A stretch of 64,000 nucleotides of DNA from the NCBI GenBank assembly GCA_013397845.1, contig VZTG01001883.1, forward strand, positions 872,024-936,023. Reading direction: 5' to 3'. The notes under the pieces are model-generated. The model was given only the letters and a program-made list of their open reading frames with translations, was not told the origin of the DNA and searched no databases. The stretch comes from Melanocharis versteri. Taxonomy: Eukaryota; Chordata; Aves; Passeriformes; Melanocharitidae. Below, piece by piece: positions 40,139 to 49,835 of this stretch. The translations under genes and the position numbers were made by a program. Numbering within the stretch: the stretch's first letter is position 1; each line of letters begins with the position of its first letter.

Positions 40139-41064
40139 GAGGTGAATTAGTTATCCCTCTACTTGTAGAAGACCCTTTAGATATCCCTCCTATTGCTACT
40201 CGTGCACCTTTCATTACACTTCCCCCTACCTTTCGCCCCCTCCTCACCATTATTGAGACCACCAAAGATTCCCTGTCCATGACCTCTGAGGCGGGGTTAC
40301 CTTGCTTGTCGGACCAAGGCAGCGATGGTTGTGATGATGATGGCTTGGTGATATCTGGGTATGGCTCAGGGGAAACCTTTGACTCTAACCTACCCCCTAC
40401 TGATGATGAAGATTTTTACACCACCTTCTCCTTGGTAACAGATAAGAGTCTTTCCACTTCAATCTTCGAAGGTGGCTACAAAGCACACGCACCCAAGTGG
40501 GAATCCAAGGACTTTAGACCTAACAAAGTCTCCGAAACTGGTAGGACTACTACCACGTCTTTGTCCCCTGAGCTGATCCGCTCCACAGCTTCGTCCTCGA
40601 CTGTGATGGTTCCCAAATTGCCAGCCGGCAAAATGAATAACCGTGATCTCAAACCCCAGCCTGACATAGTCTTGCTTCCGTTGCCCACTGCCTATGAGCT
40701 AGACAGCACAAAGCTGAAGAGCCCGCTAATCACTTCCCCCATGTTCCGTAATGTGCCCACAGCAAACCCCACGGAGCCGGGAATCAGACGGGTTCCGGGG
40801 GCCTCAGAGGTGGTCCGTGAGTCGAGCAGCACAACGGGGATGGTCGTCGGCATTGTGGCTGCTGCCGCCCTCTGCATCCTCATCCTCCTGTACGCCATGT
40901 ACAAGTACAGGAACAGGGACGAGGGGTCCTATCAGGTGGACGAGACGCGGAACTACATCAGCAACTCAGCCCAGAGCAACGGCACGCTCGTGAAGGAGAA
41001 GCAGCAGAGCTCAAAGAGCGGCCACAAGAAGCAGAAAAACAAGGACAAAGAGTATTATGTGTAA
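40139..41064 (+). CDS. NRXN3: Neurexin-3 terminal coding exon: stalk, transmembrane helix, cytoplasmic tail
   Basis: This is the last coding exon of neurexin-3, a presynaptic adhesion receptor. It adds two bases to a split Gly codon, then 307 codons and TAA. By exon residue: 1-230 is an extracellular Ser/Thr/Pro-rich stalk starting GELVIPLLVEDPLD, with a Cys pair at 55 and 64 and acidic-flanked Ser-Gly sites at 72 and 76 (ISGYGSGE). Those sites suit glycosaminoglycan attachment, and neurexins are known heparan-sulphate proteoglycans. About 233-254 is one transmembrane helix (GMVVGIVAAAALCILILLYA), followed by basic YKYRNR. 255-307 is a 53-residue tail ending EYYV, the class II PDZ ligand for CASK/Mint, preceded by the basic stretch implicated in protein 4.1 binding. 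The tail wording (SYQVDETRNYISNSAQSNGT, KSGHKKQKNKDKEYYV) identifies NRXN3 rather than NRXN1. The alternative upstream ATG at 40090 is intronic and not a start. Confidence 0.97.
40440..40443 (+). promoter_or_regulatory. NRXN3: Candidate internal alternative 3' splice site (exon start 40442)
   Basis: A pyrimidine-rich stretch (CACCACCTTCTCCTTGG) leads to TAACAG with the AG at 40440-40441. Joining the SS5 exon here makes G+AT = Asp and resumes at DKSLSTSIFEGG in frame, removing 303 bases (101 residues). Phase agreement is seen directly. Use of the site is inferred. Confidence 0.5.
40761..40764 (+). promoter_or_regulatory. NRXN3: Internal alternative 3' splice site (exon start 40763)
   Basis: CCCCCATGTTCC followed by GTGCCCACAG places an AG at 40761-40762. 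Joining the SS5 exon here makes G+CA = Ala and reads EPSTANPTEPGIRRVPG in frame. That is the short-stalk form I recall for mammalian NRXN3. It removes 624 bases (208 residues) but keeps the transmembrane helix and tail. Confidence 0.7.
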
Positions 41065-41452
41065 AAAAGAATACTTATTTATATATAAATATATAAATAC
41101 TTAATGAGATTTAACTGAGATATCAGAACCATTGCAGCGAACGAGATGATTGGGAGATATCGTTTGTGGGAAAATGTATTGGGAAAAAAATTTCAGCAGT
41201 GACTGTTAATGTCTAAGTCATCACTTGGAGTCAGCAAACTTTGCCCTAATGTATTATAAAGCACACTTAGCGTTCTGGAGATGGCGCGCACAGCTCTGCT
41301 CTGTTAGTGAACTTGGACATCTCCAAATCTCCTCCTCCGCTGAACTTTCTGCAAAGGTAGAAGACTTCATGGCTTACTTGTTTCATATCTCCAAGTGAGT
41401 CTTTAACAATGTTCGTGATCCCTGACTGTATCAATAATTTTTCAGTTTACTT

Positions 41453-41456
<4 letters not shown>

Positions 41457-41505
<49 letters not shown>
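41457..41505. repeat. 49-base poly-A tract in the 3' UTR
   Basis: This uninterrupted A homopolymer is followed by AG-rich sequence. It is genomic rather than a poly-A tail, because UTR-like sequence continues past it. It can cause internal oligo-dT priming and its length is prone to assembly error. Confidence 0.95.
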
Positions 41506-41507
<2 letters not shown>

Positions 41508-41795
41508 AAAGAAGGAAAAAGAAAAAAAATACAAACGTTATTAAACAACAAAGAAATATTGAACAAACTGATCTGGCCGTGTCCAGCATACATATAATTT
41601 TTCGAGATTGGAGGAGGGGAATAAATGATTTTGGAGATTGTTGGTTTTTTGGTTTGGTTTTGTTTTGTTTCTTGGGTTGCTTTTTGTTTGTTTTCTTTGG
41701 TTACTTTTGGGTGAGGGAGGGAAGAGTGGAGTGGAATGGTGTGGGGGGTGACCCAGGACATGAGTAGAGAAGAAATCTCGGAAAAAACAATCCGT

Positions 41796-41801
41796 AATAA
41801 A
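41796..41801 (+). terminator. NRXN3: Proximal AATAAA polyadenylation signal candidate
   Basis: AATAAATAAAG lies about 730 bases after the stop. TGGTGTCTAC and TGGTTGTATTGTCT follow at 41845-41880, giving some GT/T-rich downstream context. It would yield a short 3' UTR. Other AATAAA hexamers occur at 42171, 42245, 42294, 42466 and 42470. Confidence 0.4.
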
Positions 41802-43243
41802 TAAAGAGAGACTATTACCATATATGAACTCAAAAGCTACCCATGGTGTCTACTCTGCATATCTGGTTGTATTGTCTCTAGAATCCATCATCTTGCAGTA
41901 AGTTGTTTGCTAACAACACAGTAAAAGTGTCTGATGAGTGGTGCTGAGGAAAATTGTCATGGAAAGCTGGTTCTTTTGGATCTGGCTCCAGTATTTGCAG
42001 TTGAACTGAAGAGCAGATGGGTTTGGGTCTGTTCTGATCAGTCATTGGCTTTATCTGAGTATAGCACTTAGTACGCATTAGACAACCAAAGTATGGTTAA
42101 CGGGATTCGGAGATTCAAAAAAGAATGCTTAAAAGTTATTAACCATTCTGAGCTGAATATACTGTGCAAAAATAAAGGAGCCTTCCTCTTGGTTCTGGTT
42201 CTGTGACATTGCAATGCATGCAAAAAATAATAATAAATCAGTTTAATAAAGAGATCAGAAAGACGCCACTGGAGTTCAACTTGTGACAAGACCAATAAAT
42301 GTCAGAAAAGCTAAACTCTTGTAAAAGAATGCAAAATACATAGTTTTTTTTGACATATAACTGTTTTTCATATCTAATATTTTAATTCTGTAGCTTGACA
42401 TTTCAGATCATCTCTGTCTTTCCATTTGCCCTTTCTCCCTTTTCCTTCTCTTTTATATAAAAGAAAATAAATAAAGCTGCTGTGACACACAAAAAAATAA
42501 TAAAGAAAAATTAATTTAATAATATAATATATATATATACACACAGATATATTTATCATGGTATGTTTGATGGGACGACTGGAACAGAAGTTCTGTTATG
42601 GTCTTAATGCGGAATGAGAATGTTCTTGAAGAACAGAGGTAAAAAGAAACAGACAACAAAAGCAAACCTTAAAATGTGAAGGGAGTGTGTGTTTTAGCTT
42701 TGTCACAGTTACCTGTGTCAAAAAAAAATCTGAAATTTTGTTTACATATTTTACTACTATTTTTTTGCTAGTATAATTTCTATATGGATACCCTGATGGT
42801 GTATATACTGTTTTATGGTTAAATTGGGAATGTCTTATGTTTTATTTAACTTATTTAATTTGGTTGTTTGGTTTCTACATTTTCCCAGTTATTGTGAAAA
42901 GGATTATCTTACTGTACAGAACAATAGTGAGGTGGTTTGACGGCCATGTCTATCATGTGCAAAAACATAAATGAGGGAGAGAGAGACAGAGAGGGAAACA
43001 ACAAAAACCAAGATGGGTTGAGAACCCTGGGATATCAGAAATGAAAACTTTTGCTGTACGCGGATGAAAACTAATCAGCTGTTTAGGTTTAGAAATCTAC
43101 TCTTGCTGGTGTTTATAAGTCGCATGAATATTTGACTTTGAAGAAGTGTCATCAGATACACACACGCACATGGGAACTTAAATTCAAAAAAAAGTCTTCT
43201 CAAACATTTAGAGAAGACACTTTCATGTTAACAAATATTTTCA

Positions 43244-43290
43244 GTGCGTGTATGTGTGCGTGTGTGTGGTGCGTGTGCGCGTGTGTGAGG
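43244..43290. repeat. (TG/CG)n microsatellite in the 3' UTR
   Basis: An array of GTGTGT, GCGTGT and TGCGCG units could form Z-DNA and be bound in RNA by UG-repeat binding proteins. The functional reading is inference. Confidence 0.85.
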
Positions 43291-43747
43291 TTGAGCTTTT
43301 TCTTTTTTATTTTTTATACTAAGAAGAAAAAAAAAGACAGGTTTTAAAAAGGTATGAAAGCACGATTTTAGATGACTTAACTGGCCGAAACTATATAAAA
43401 GTTGATTATATCTTGATGTCTGTAAAAGATTGCTGTTCTTGGAGTCTTGGAGTCTTGTGAAATGATTTCCTGCTTTCTTTCTTCCTTTCCTTTTTGCTTT
43501 CCTTTTTTAAGTTAAAGGAAAAATATTTACACTTTCCTTTTTTGTGTAAGTTTCTATTGGACAGTTTTTGGGAACATGTGCATTTCTGTATGTGGGCTTC
43601 TACCATATCCCTGTTGCTTTATGGACAACCTGGAGAATTTTTATTTGAGTTATCGTGATGTTATTGCTTTTTTTTTCCTTTCTTTTTCTTCTTCTTTTTG
43701 ATTATTTTTCTTTTCTTAGTTGCATTTTGTTTAAAGATATGCTTAGC

Positions 43748-43753
43748 AATAAA
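43748..43753 (+). terminator. NRXN3: Distal AATAAA polyadenylation signal, likely main 3' end
   Basis: AGCAATAAAATG is followed about 20 bases later by a GT/T-rich downstream element (TGGATGTTGCTGCGTTTTTA, about 43771-43790). Cleavage would fall near 43765-43775. This is the best-formed signal in the region, and UTR-like T-rich sequence ends close to it. Confidence 0.6.
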
Positions 43754-45296
43754 ATGTTCTTCCCAAAACCCTGGATGTTGCTGCGTTTTTATTTCCAAAA
43801 TACTTCAGGGAAATTCCAGACCTTTAAAGGTGAAAATACTGTGTGATGTAAGTATCCCCCATCCCACAGGCCTGTCTAGCCACCAAATTTCAGAACCGTG
43901 TTCATGTTTGCGTTCTTCTGTTAGTCCAATGAACATTTTTTCTTTCCTTTGCAGGGATATAAATTAAACTTCAGTGGCATAGTTCTCTGGAATATGGGTT
44001 TCAGTTATCTCAGATAAAAGCATACCTAGGACATTGACTGAGTATGCCCTTTCTCATGTGCTCCCTTTGAAGTGTGTAGCTCTTTCCATGATGTTTATGG
44101 GATTCTGCATTCCTCTTTGGCCAGGAGTCTATGTTTGATGTGCTGCAGCAGCTGAATTCTTTTGGGGATTTAGATATCTAATTTGATGCAGAAAAATGTT
44201 CACATCATTTTGTCTTAAGACCTAGCTTAAGTCCTCTGAATTTATCTATCACCTTCCACGTACTACCTAAGGAATATAGTTTATATATTTTGGGTGCTAG
44301 GTGCTAGAGATCAGACTTGGTAGATAGTCTGAGTGTTCAGTTCTTTCCAAGTAGACACTGAGGGTCCCAAAACCCCAGCTATGGTACTGTGTTCCTTGTC
44401 CTACTGGGCATTATAGTCTGATTCTGGCCATCATGCAAATTTGCCAATATCCTGTCCTGTTTAGCAAGTTGTGCAGGATTTTAGTTCTCAGTAGTAGTGG
44501 GGAGTTTTGACAGATTCAAACTTCCCAAGCTATCTGCAAGGTTTTTTACTTTTTACAGGCATCTGGAGGTCAGCCAAATGAGTGTTTCATAGCCCTTCCA
44601 TTTTCAACCGGGGATGACTTCCCTTTTTTTTTCCCCTAGGTGGAATCCATAGGTCTTTTGAGCAGTGTTTTCCACAGGTTTCATTTACAACCAAATTCGA
44701 CTTAGGATAAAATGATTGTTCAGGTATAACCTGTGATTTTCTACCTGTGTTTTTGCTTACATTTGCATAGGCAAGAATGTGTATGTGTACATACATGTGA
44801 GGTTCTTTTACTGTTTTCAGTTCTCTTGTGAATCATGTTCTGACAACTTACAGGTTCTCACATGTATCAAACCCACAGGTTCTGCTCTAATCTTCCTTTC
44901 CCTCACAAAATCATTAAATTCTGGGGTGACGATTGGTCCCTAATATTTCCAGAACTGGAGCAATCAGCTGGCATGTGGGAGATATAGATCTGAACCTAAA
45001 TATCTCTTCTAATATTGCAGAAAATTTCCTTATCACCAAGAAGTTGGTGTTCTGAAAAAATATTTTTTTTCCTCAGTACTTCTCTCAAAACCTGTTATAC
45101 TTCATATCATTATGAAATATTATGTGAAGCAAGAAATTTCAACCTGACTTACCCTAACCCTCTGGCTATAGTCATACTTTTTCTCATTTTTTCTGTCACC
45201 TAATGACCATTTTATTTCTTAGGCTAAATGAAAATGTCAGAAAGGAGATTTCATTGCCACCTAAAAGGTTTGGAATTATTGTATGTCTCTGGCTCA

Positions 45297-45778
45297 TCAC
45301 AGAATCATAGAATTGTTGAGATAGAAAGGGACCCCTGGAGACCATGTAGTCTAAGCATTACCACCCCAAAGCAGAGTCAACTGCAGCGACTCACCCAGAA
45401 CTATGTCTATTTTTTTTTTATATCTCCACAAGTAAATGCTGCAATCTCTCTAGGCAACATGCTCTGTATGACCACCCTCATTGTAAACATTTTTTGTTGT
45501 GGTTAGATTAAATTTAATGTTTCTTAATTTGTTCCCATTTCCTTTTACCCTTTTTCTGGGTACCACTGAAAAAATCCTGGCTATCTCTTCTTTACAACCT
45601 CCCTTCAGGTGTTCATACATATTAGTGAGATTCCCTATAAGCCTTTGCTTCTTCAGGCTGAGCTATCCCAGTTCTCTCAGCCTCTCCTTGTACAACAGAT
45701 GCTCCAATCACTTCTTCGTCTTTGTGTCTCTTTATTGGACTCACTCCAATATCTGGAGCAGACACAATTGCCTTATCA
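45297..45778 (-). mobile_element. Degraded CR1 LINE fragment, minus strand
   Basis: It opens with CACAGAATCATAGAATTGTT, the reverse complement of the CR1 3' end, then AAGGGACCCCTGGAGACCAT. Further on are ACAACCTCCCTTCAGGTGTT, TCTCAGCCTCTCCTTGTA and TTATTGGACTCACTCCAATA. It is more diverged than the 23.7-kb copy and has a T-run insertion at about 45411-45420. The right-hand limit is approximate. Confidence 0.85.
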
Positions 45779-48362
45779 CTGTCACTGAGCTAGGAATATA
45801 CCTCTTTTCAAGGACCAGGGCTGGGCAGCTGCTCCTCCTCCCACCATTTTCTACTGGTAAACAACACCCCACTTACTGTGTCCCTTTTTAAAGATCCCTC
45901 TCTTAGATGCCTAGTTCTGTGTTTCCAGAACTTTTCAGTATATCTCTGTTTATTGCACAGTTGCAGAGGTTCTTCACTGAGACAAGTCATGAAGATCTGA
46001 GCATGAATGGGCTTTAGCTTTCCCAGCCCTGGTGTTGCAGAAAAGGACAAGTGAGGAGCAATGTCAATGCTGGTTCCTTTTCCAGACATTTCTGTCTGTG
46101 CTTGTTGTCTGGGAGGGAGGGCAGATATGCTGATCTCCTCTGCAGTTGCCATGCCAGACTGTTTTTCTTCCACAAGAAGTGAGAACATACTGATCAGACA
46201 GTTTGGTAATAATGATTAAAAGACAAATATCCTTCCTGTCAATTCCATAGTGAAAGTATCTTCAATCATAAGATGGTGATGACTCCCAAGGAAGGCAAAG
46301 ACACATGAATTATAACTAATGAATGTGACTTGACACTTACAACCAAAGCTAAGCATGTTCCTTCTGTGGAGATGCAGTTTTTAATGCTATCAGTCTGTAA
46401 GGTGTTTGCGAGATCACAAAGTTCTGTCAAGGGCCCTGTGAGAACATAAACTCATATGCAGCTGTTGTGATTTTATCATACACCCTCCCTAGCTGCCAAG
46501 GTTGGCACTGGCTCCCTAGAAGATGTTTCTCACGTGGTGGAACAAATCACTGCCTTTCCCTTCCCACGTACGAGCGATAACAAAGAAATGGAACAGCAAC
46601 AAGACTTGCCTTCCAGCTGTCAACCTCACCGGATCTTCTTGGCTTGGTAGAGATACTAGCATGAGAAGAAAGACTATTGCCTGCTGTTCGGCTCTCTGGA
46701 TGGACCCTGGCTGAGCTGGTAAAGAAGTATTGCAACCAGGCGTATCATGATAAATGAAGAAAGTTGGGGTGCAAGGTCTTGGCTAATTCTTTATTGGTGA
46801 AACTTTCCCCACAGTAGCAACATTTGTTGGGTTATTTAAGAAAAAAATAATCAGAATCTCTTATTCAATTTGGTAAAACACTGTCTTATGTATAGTAAGC
46901 TATCACACGCTGTTTTCTCTTCAGACAATACACATTGCACAGTGCTGCATCTCCTGTCTGTCCCCAAACAGCTCCCAATAACCCTATTTTTTTGGAATGC
47001 CTGTTTATGATGTCTTTCACACATCAGCAAATATAGTGCCATTCAAGGAAAATTTTCAGTAAATGTTGGTCTGCAGGGATTTGATGTTTATAATTTGGGC
47101 ACATGGATTGCATGAGAGAGGGAAAAGAGCATACTCTAGAGATTATGTGGGACTACATACAGCTAAAGAAAGGCTTAATTTTTAAAGGTATTAAGCTCGC
47201 TAATTCTTATTGAAAACAGGGGAAATCAACTACATAAACACCTTTAAAAATTGAGGCCATTTCAGTGTAGTAGTCAGATAAAGTTAATTAGCTAGTGTTA
47301 ATTGCTTGGGTTTTTGCAGTACCAAATGGTGTAGGCAAGTGGTGGGAAAAGTTCTGCTTTTTCTCATGAGGCTTACATAGCTCACCTGCCTTCAGAGTGG
47401 GAGTAAAAATGAGAGATGGTTTAGATATGCTGTAAATTGCCTGGAGACAAATCCATTTCAGCATGCTAGGATGAAGCTGCATGAGCGTGCTGTTTCCTTA
47501 AATTCAATTGAAGCAGATGGGAAAAAAAAGAAAAAAAAACTTTGGCACATTTACGTACCTTGTAAAAACCCAAAAGAAGCCCAAACCTGTACTTCTGCCA
47601 CCAAGTACAAGCTAAAGCCACTCAGTAAGTATTTTCATCTACCACTCCATGCATCTCTTTTGTCTGCCTGTTTACAGAATACAACAAAAGGACAATGTCC
47701 ACGTGGGTCAGAAAAATCCTGAACAAGCAGCTGGAAAAACTTAAGGCATGCTTTTCTTCAGTGGCTCGTAAGCTGGGCACTATGCCTAACAGCTTTGGCT
47801 GGGGCACATGGAAAATTAAACTCACTGGAAAAGAATTATATATACATTTAATAATGCTGCCAAAGCCTTTGTAACACTATGAAAAAATTCACTCAGCATT
47901 TGGATTTCAAGAATACTTTATATAAAATGTTAAAACACATAACAACAAGACAGGACCGAATCCCACCACAGAAACAAAAGTGGAAATGGGAAGAGTGTAA
48001 ACCATTTGTAATTGTATCTGCATGACCTCTTTGGTGCACACAGTTCTCACAGTTTTCAGTCTTATAGCCTGGCCCAGTAATTTGAAGTTGTTACTACTAT
48101 GAAGTGATGGTAACAGCAAGTCTTTAGTTATGCGAGGAAAGAGATAAATGGGAGGATCACTCACAAGGTGATGAGGTCTCCCTTCTGAGGAACAGTTTCC
48201 AAGAGCTCTTTGTAAGAGCAGATGAAGACAGAGAAACAGAGCCTGCATGCAGTGCATAGCCATGCACCTAGTATAGCAGCAGGTGAAGAACAGGATTTTG
48301 ATTTCCGAAACCAAGAATACTGAGCTGAGCTGTGCCAGGACTAAGACTCTTTGTGTAACTTG

Positions 48363-48417
48363 AATCAAGTTCTTTTGTCCACATGCATTATGACCTGGAG
48401 TTTACTTGTACTATGCA
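48363..48417 (+). repeat. Diverged direct duplication, copy 1 (partner 48979-49034)
   Basis: This 55-base segment shares AATCAAG, CTTTT, TGCATTATGA, TTACTTGTACT and TGCA, in the same order and nearly the same spacing, with 48979-49034. By eye about three quarters of positions agree. The copies are 616 bases apart. They may be two copies of an unrecognised old interspersed repeat or a local duplication. Confidence 0.6.
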
Positions 48418-48978
48418 GGACACTTCCAGTAGGTCTTTTTGAATTCTCTAAGTATTTGATCTCTACCACTTCTTCTACATCATAGGATTATTCATTGCTG
48501 CCTGTTCTCTGAGTCACAAACATTAATTTACATCCATGATTCCCTTGTGAGCTGATACTAGTATCTCTCCTGTACAAGGATGGAAATTAAGACAACGAGA
48601 CTTGCCTGTGGTTATATAGAAAATCTATGGTTGTAAAAAGATTAGCCCTCAAATCTTTCAGACTCTTCCACTTTACTCATGCCTCCAAAGTACACTGTGG
48701 TGCTGCCAGAGGTAGAACACACGCAGTCCTCCCATTAACATTAGCTTCTCCAAATCAAGAGCTGGCTTGATTTGGCTTGGCTAAGAAAACTTAGAAGTAA
48801 ATGGTGTAAATGCAGGAGCTTCTAAAAAGATAGTAAAATATTTTTAACTAAGAACGAACCATTTAAAAATGGAAACTATTAGGTTTCTAACTATTTAAAA
48901 TGTCCTGGGTTTATACATACTGGTAAATACAAAGGCATATGCATGCATTTGAACATCCAAAGCAGCTTCAAATCTGTT

Positions 48979-49034
48979 AATCAAGCCCTTTTCTCCCATG
49001 TGCATTATGAACTACAGCTTACTTGTACTGTGCA
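48979..49034 (+). repeat. Diverged direct duplication, copy 2 (partner 48363-48417)
   Basis: This is the second copy of the segment at 48363-48417, with one extra base before TGCATTATGA. Flanking similarity is weak, so the full unit length is unclear. Confidence 0.6.
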
Positions 49035-49775
49035 AGTACTATACTCTGGCAGTACTAATCGGCAGAGTCTAGCTTTGCCATCTGCAAACTCCTGCAGAAA
49101 ATCACTGCCTGCATCTGTAATATTTTGCTATAAACAACTTTTTATACCAGTTAGAATAACATCAATGACAACACAATTTTATTACATGTAATTATAGGAA
49201 GTAAGACTAAATGCCATACCACAGCCCTCCTGGGTCAGTGAGAGTTGAAGTTGATTGTTATCTCTCACAGTCTGCACTGAAATACATAGTGTTGCCAAGA
49301 TTTTAGATAACAAAGATATTGTTATCTGAATAAATTGAGTCATAATTCTTACAAATATTCAGAACCTACTGAAACTTCCTTTGAAGCTAATGGCAAAGCT
49401 TCCTGAGAGTAAACAGAGAGTGCTCCCTTTCCATAAATCTCTGAATCTCTGCAAGTTTTGCTGTAAAAGCTGTTTGGATTTTTCCTTTTTTCCCTTACCT
49501 CATGGTGTTCACTGAGTTTGTGGGTTTTTTTAAATATTAGCCACATTATTATCATGAAGAATAACAATGATGGTATGCACTATAAAGTCTTGCTTCATAA
49601 CAAGGAAAGTTTCTGAAGGACTGTTTCTGCTCCCTCAAAGCCTTTTTAACACAAGGATTGAGAGTATAGAAAAGCACCTCAAAGGTTTCTCTGTTCTCCT
49701 GATGTTTCTGGGCCCTCAAAAACAAAATTCATTATAAGTGGCCATAATATCAAGATTTCTTCTACAGAAAGGGAC

Positions 49776-49835
49776 CTACAAATAAATTTACAATTTTTAT
49801 TTTAGCTACAAATAGATTTACAATTCTTGTTTTTC
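49776..49835 (+). repeat. 30-bp tandem duplication
   Basis: CTACAAATAAATTTACAATT and CTACAAATAGATTTACAATT begin 30 bases apart and their T-rich tails also match. A few substitutions separate the copies, indicating a moderately old local duplication. Confidence 0.85.

Larger units (their letters stand above)
41065..43770 (+). other. NRXN3: NRXN3 3' untranslated region
   Basis: The region directly follows the TAA. It is AT-rich, with an AU-rich patch just after the stop (TTATTTATATATAAATATAT, about 41075-41095), a 49-base A tract, and GA-rich (about 42970-42995) and GT-rich (43244-43290) patches. A Pumilio-type TGTATATA lies at 42800-42807, and several AATAAA hexamers are present. Both ends fit a long neuronal 3' UTR. 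The 3' limit is set by the AATAAA at 43748 and is an inference. Small open frames inside are not coding. Confidence 0.75.

Noticed and set aside
41457..41505. Poly-A tract as the tail of a processed pseudogene
   Set aside because: The sequence before it is continuous with the NRXN3 stop codon and 3' UTR and UTR-like sequence continues after it. No target-site duplication is apparent.
47907..48368. 153-codon minus-strand open frame rich in Leu and Cys
   Set aside because: It overlaps the diverged duplicated segment, has no known domain, and its hydrophobic bias follows from base composition.
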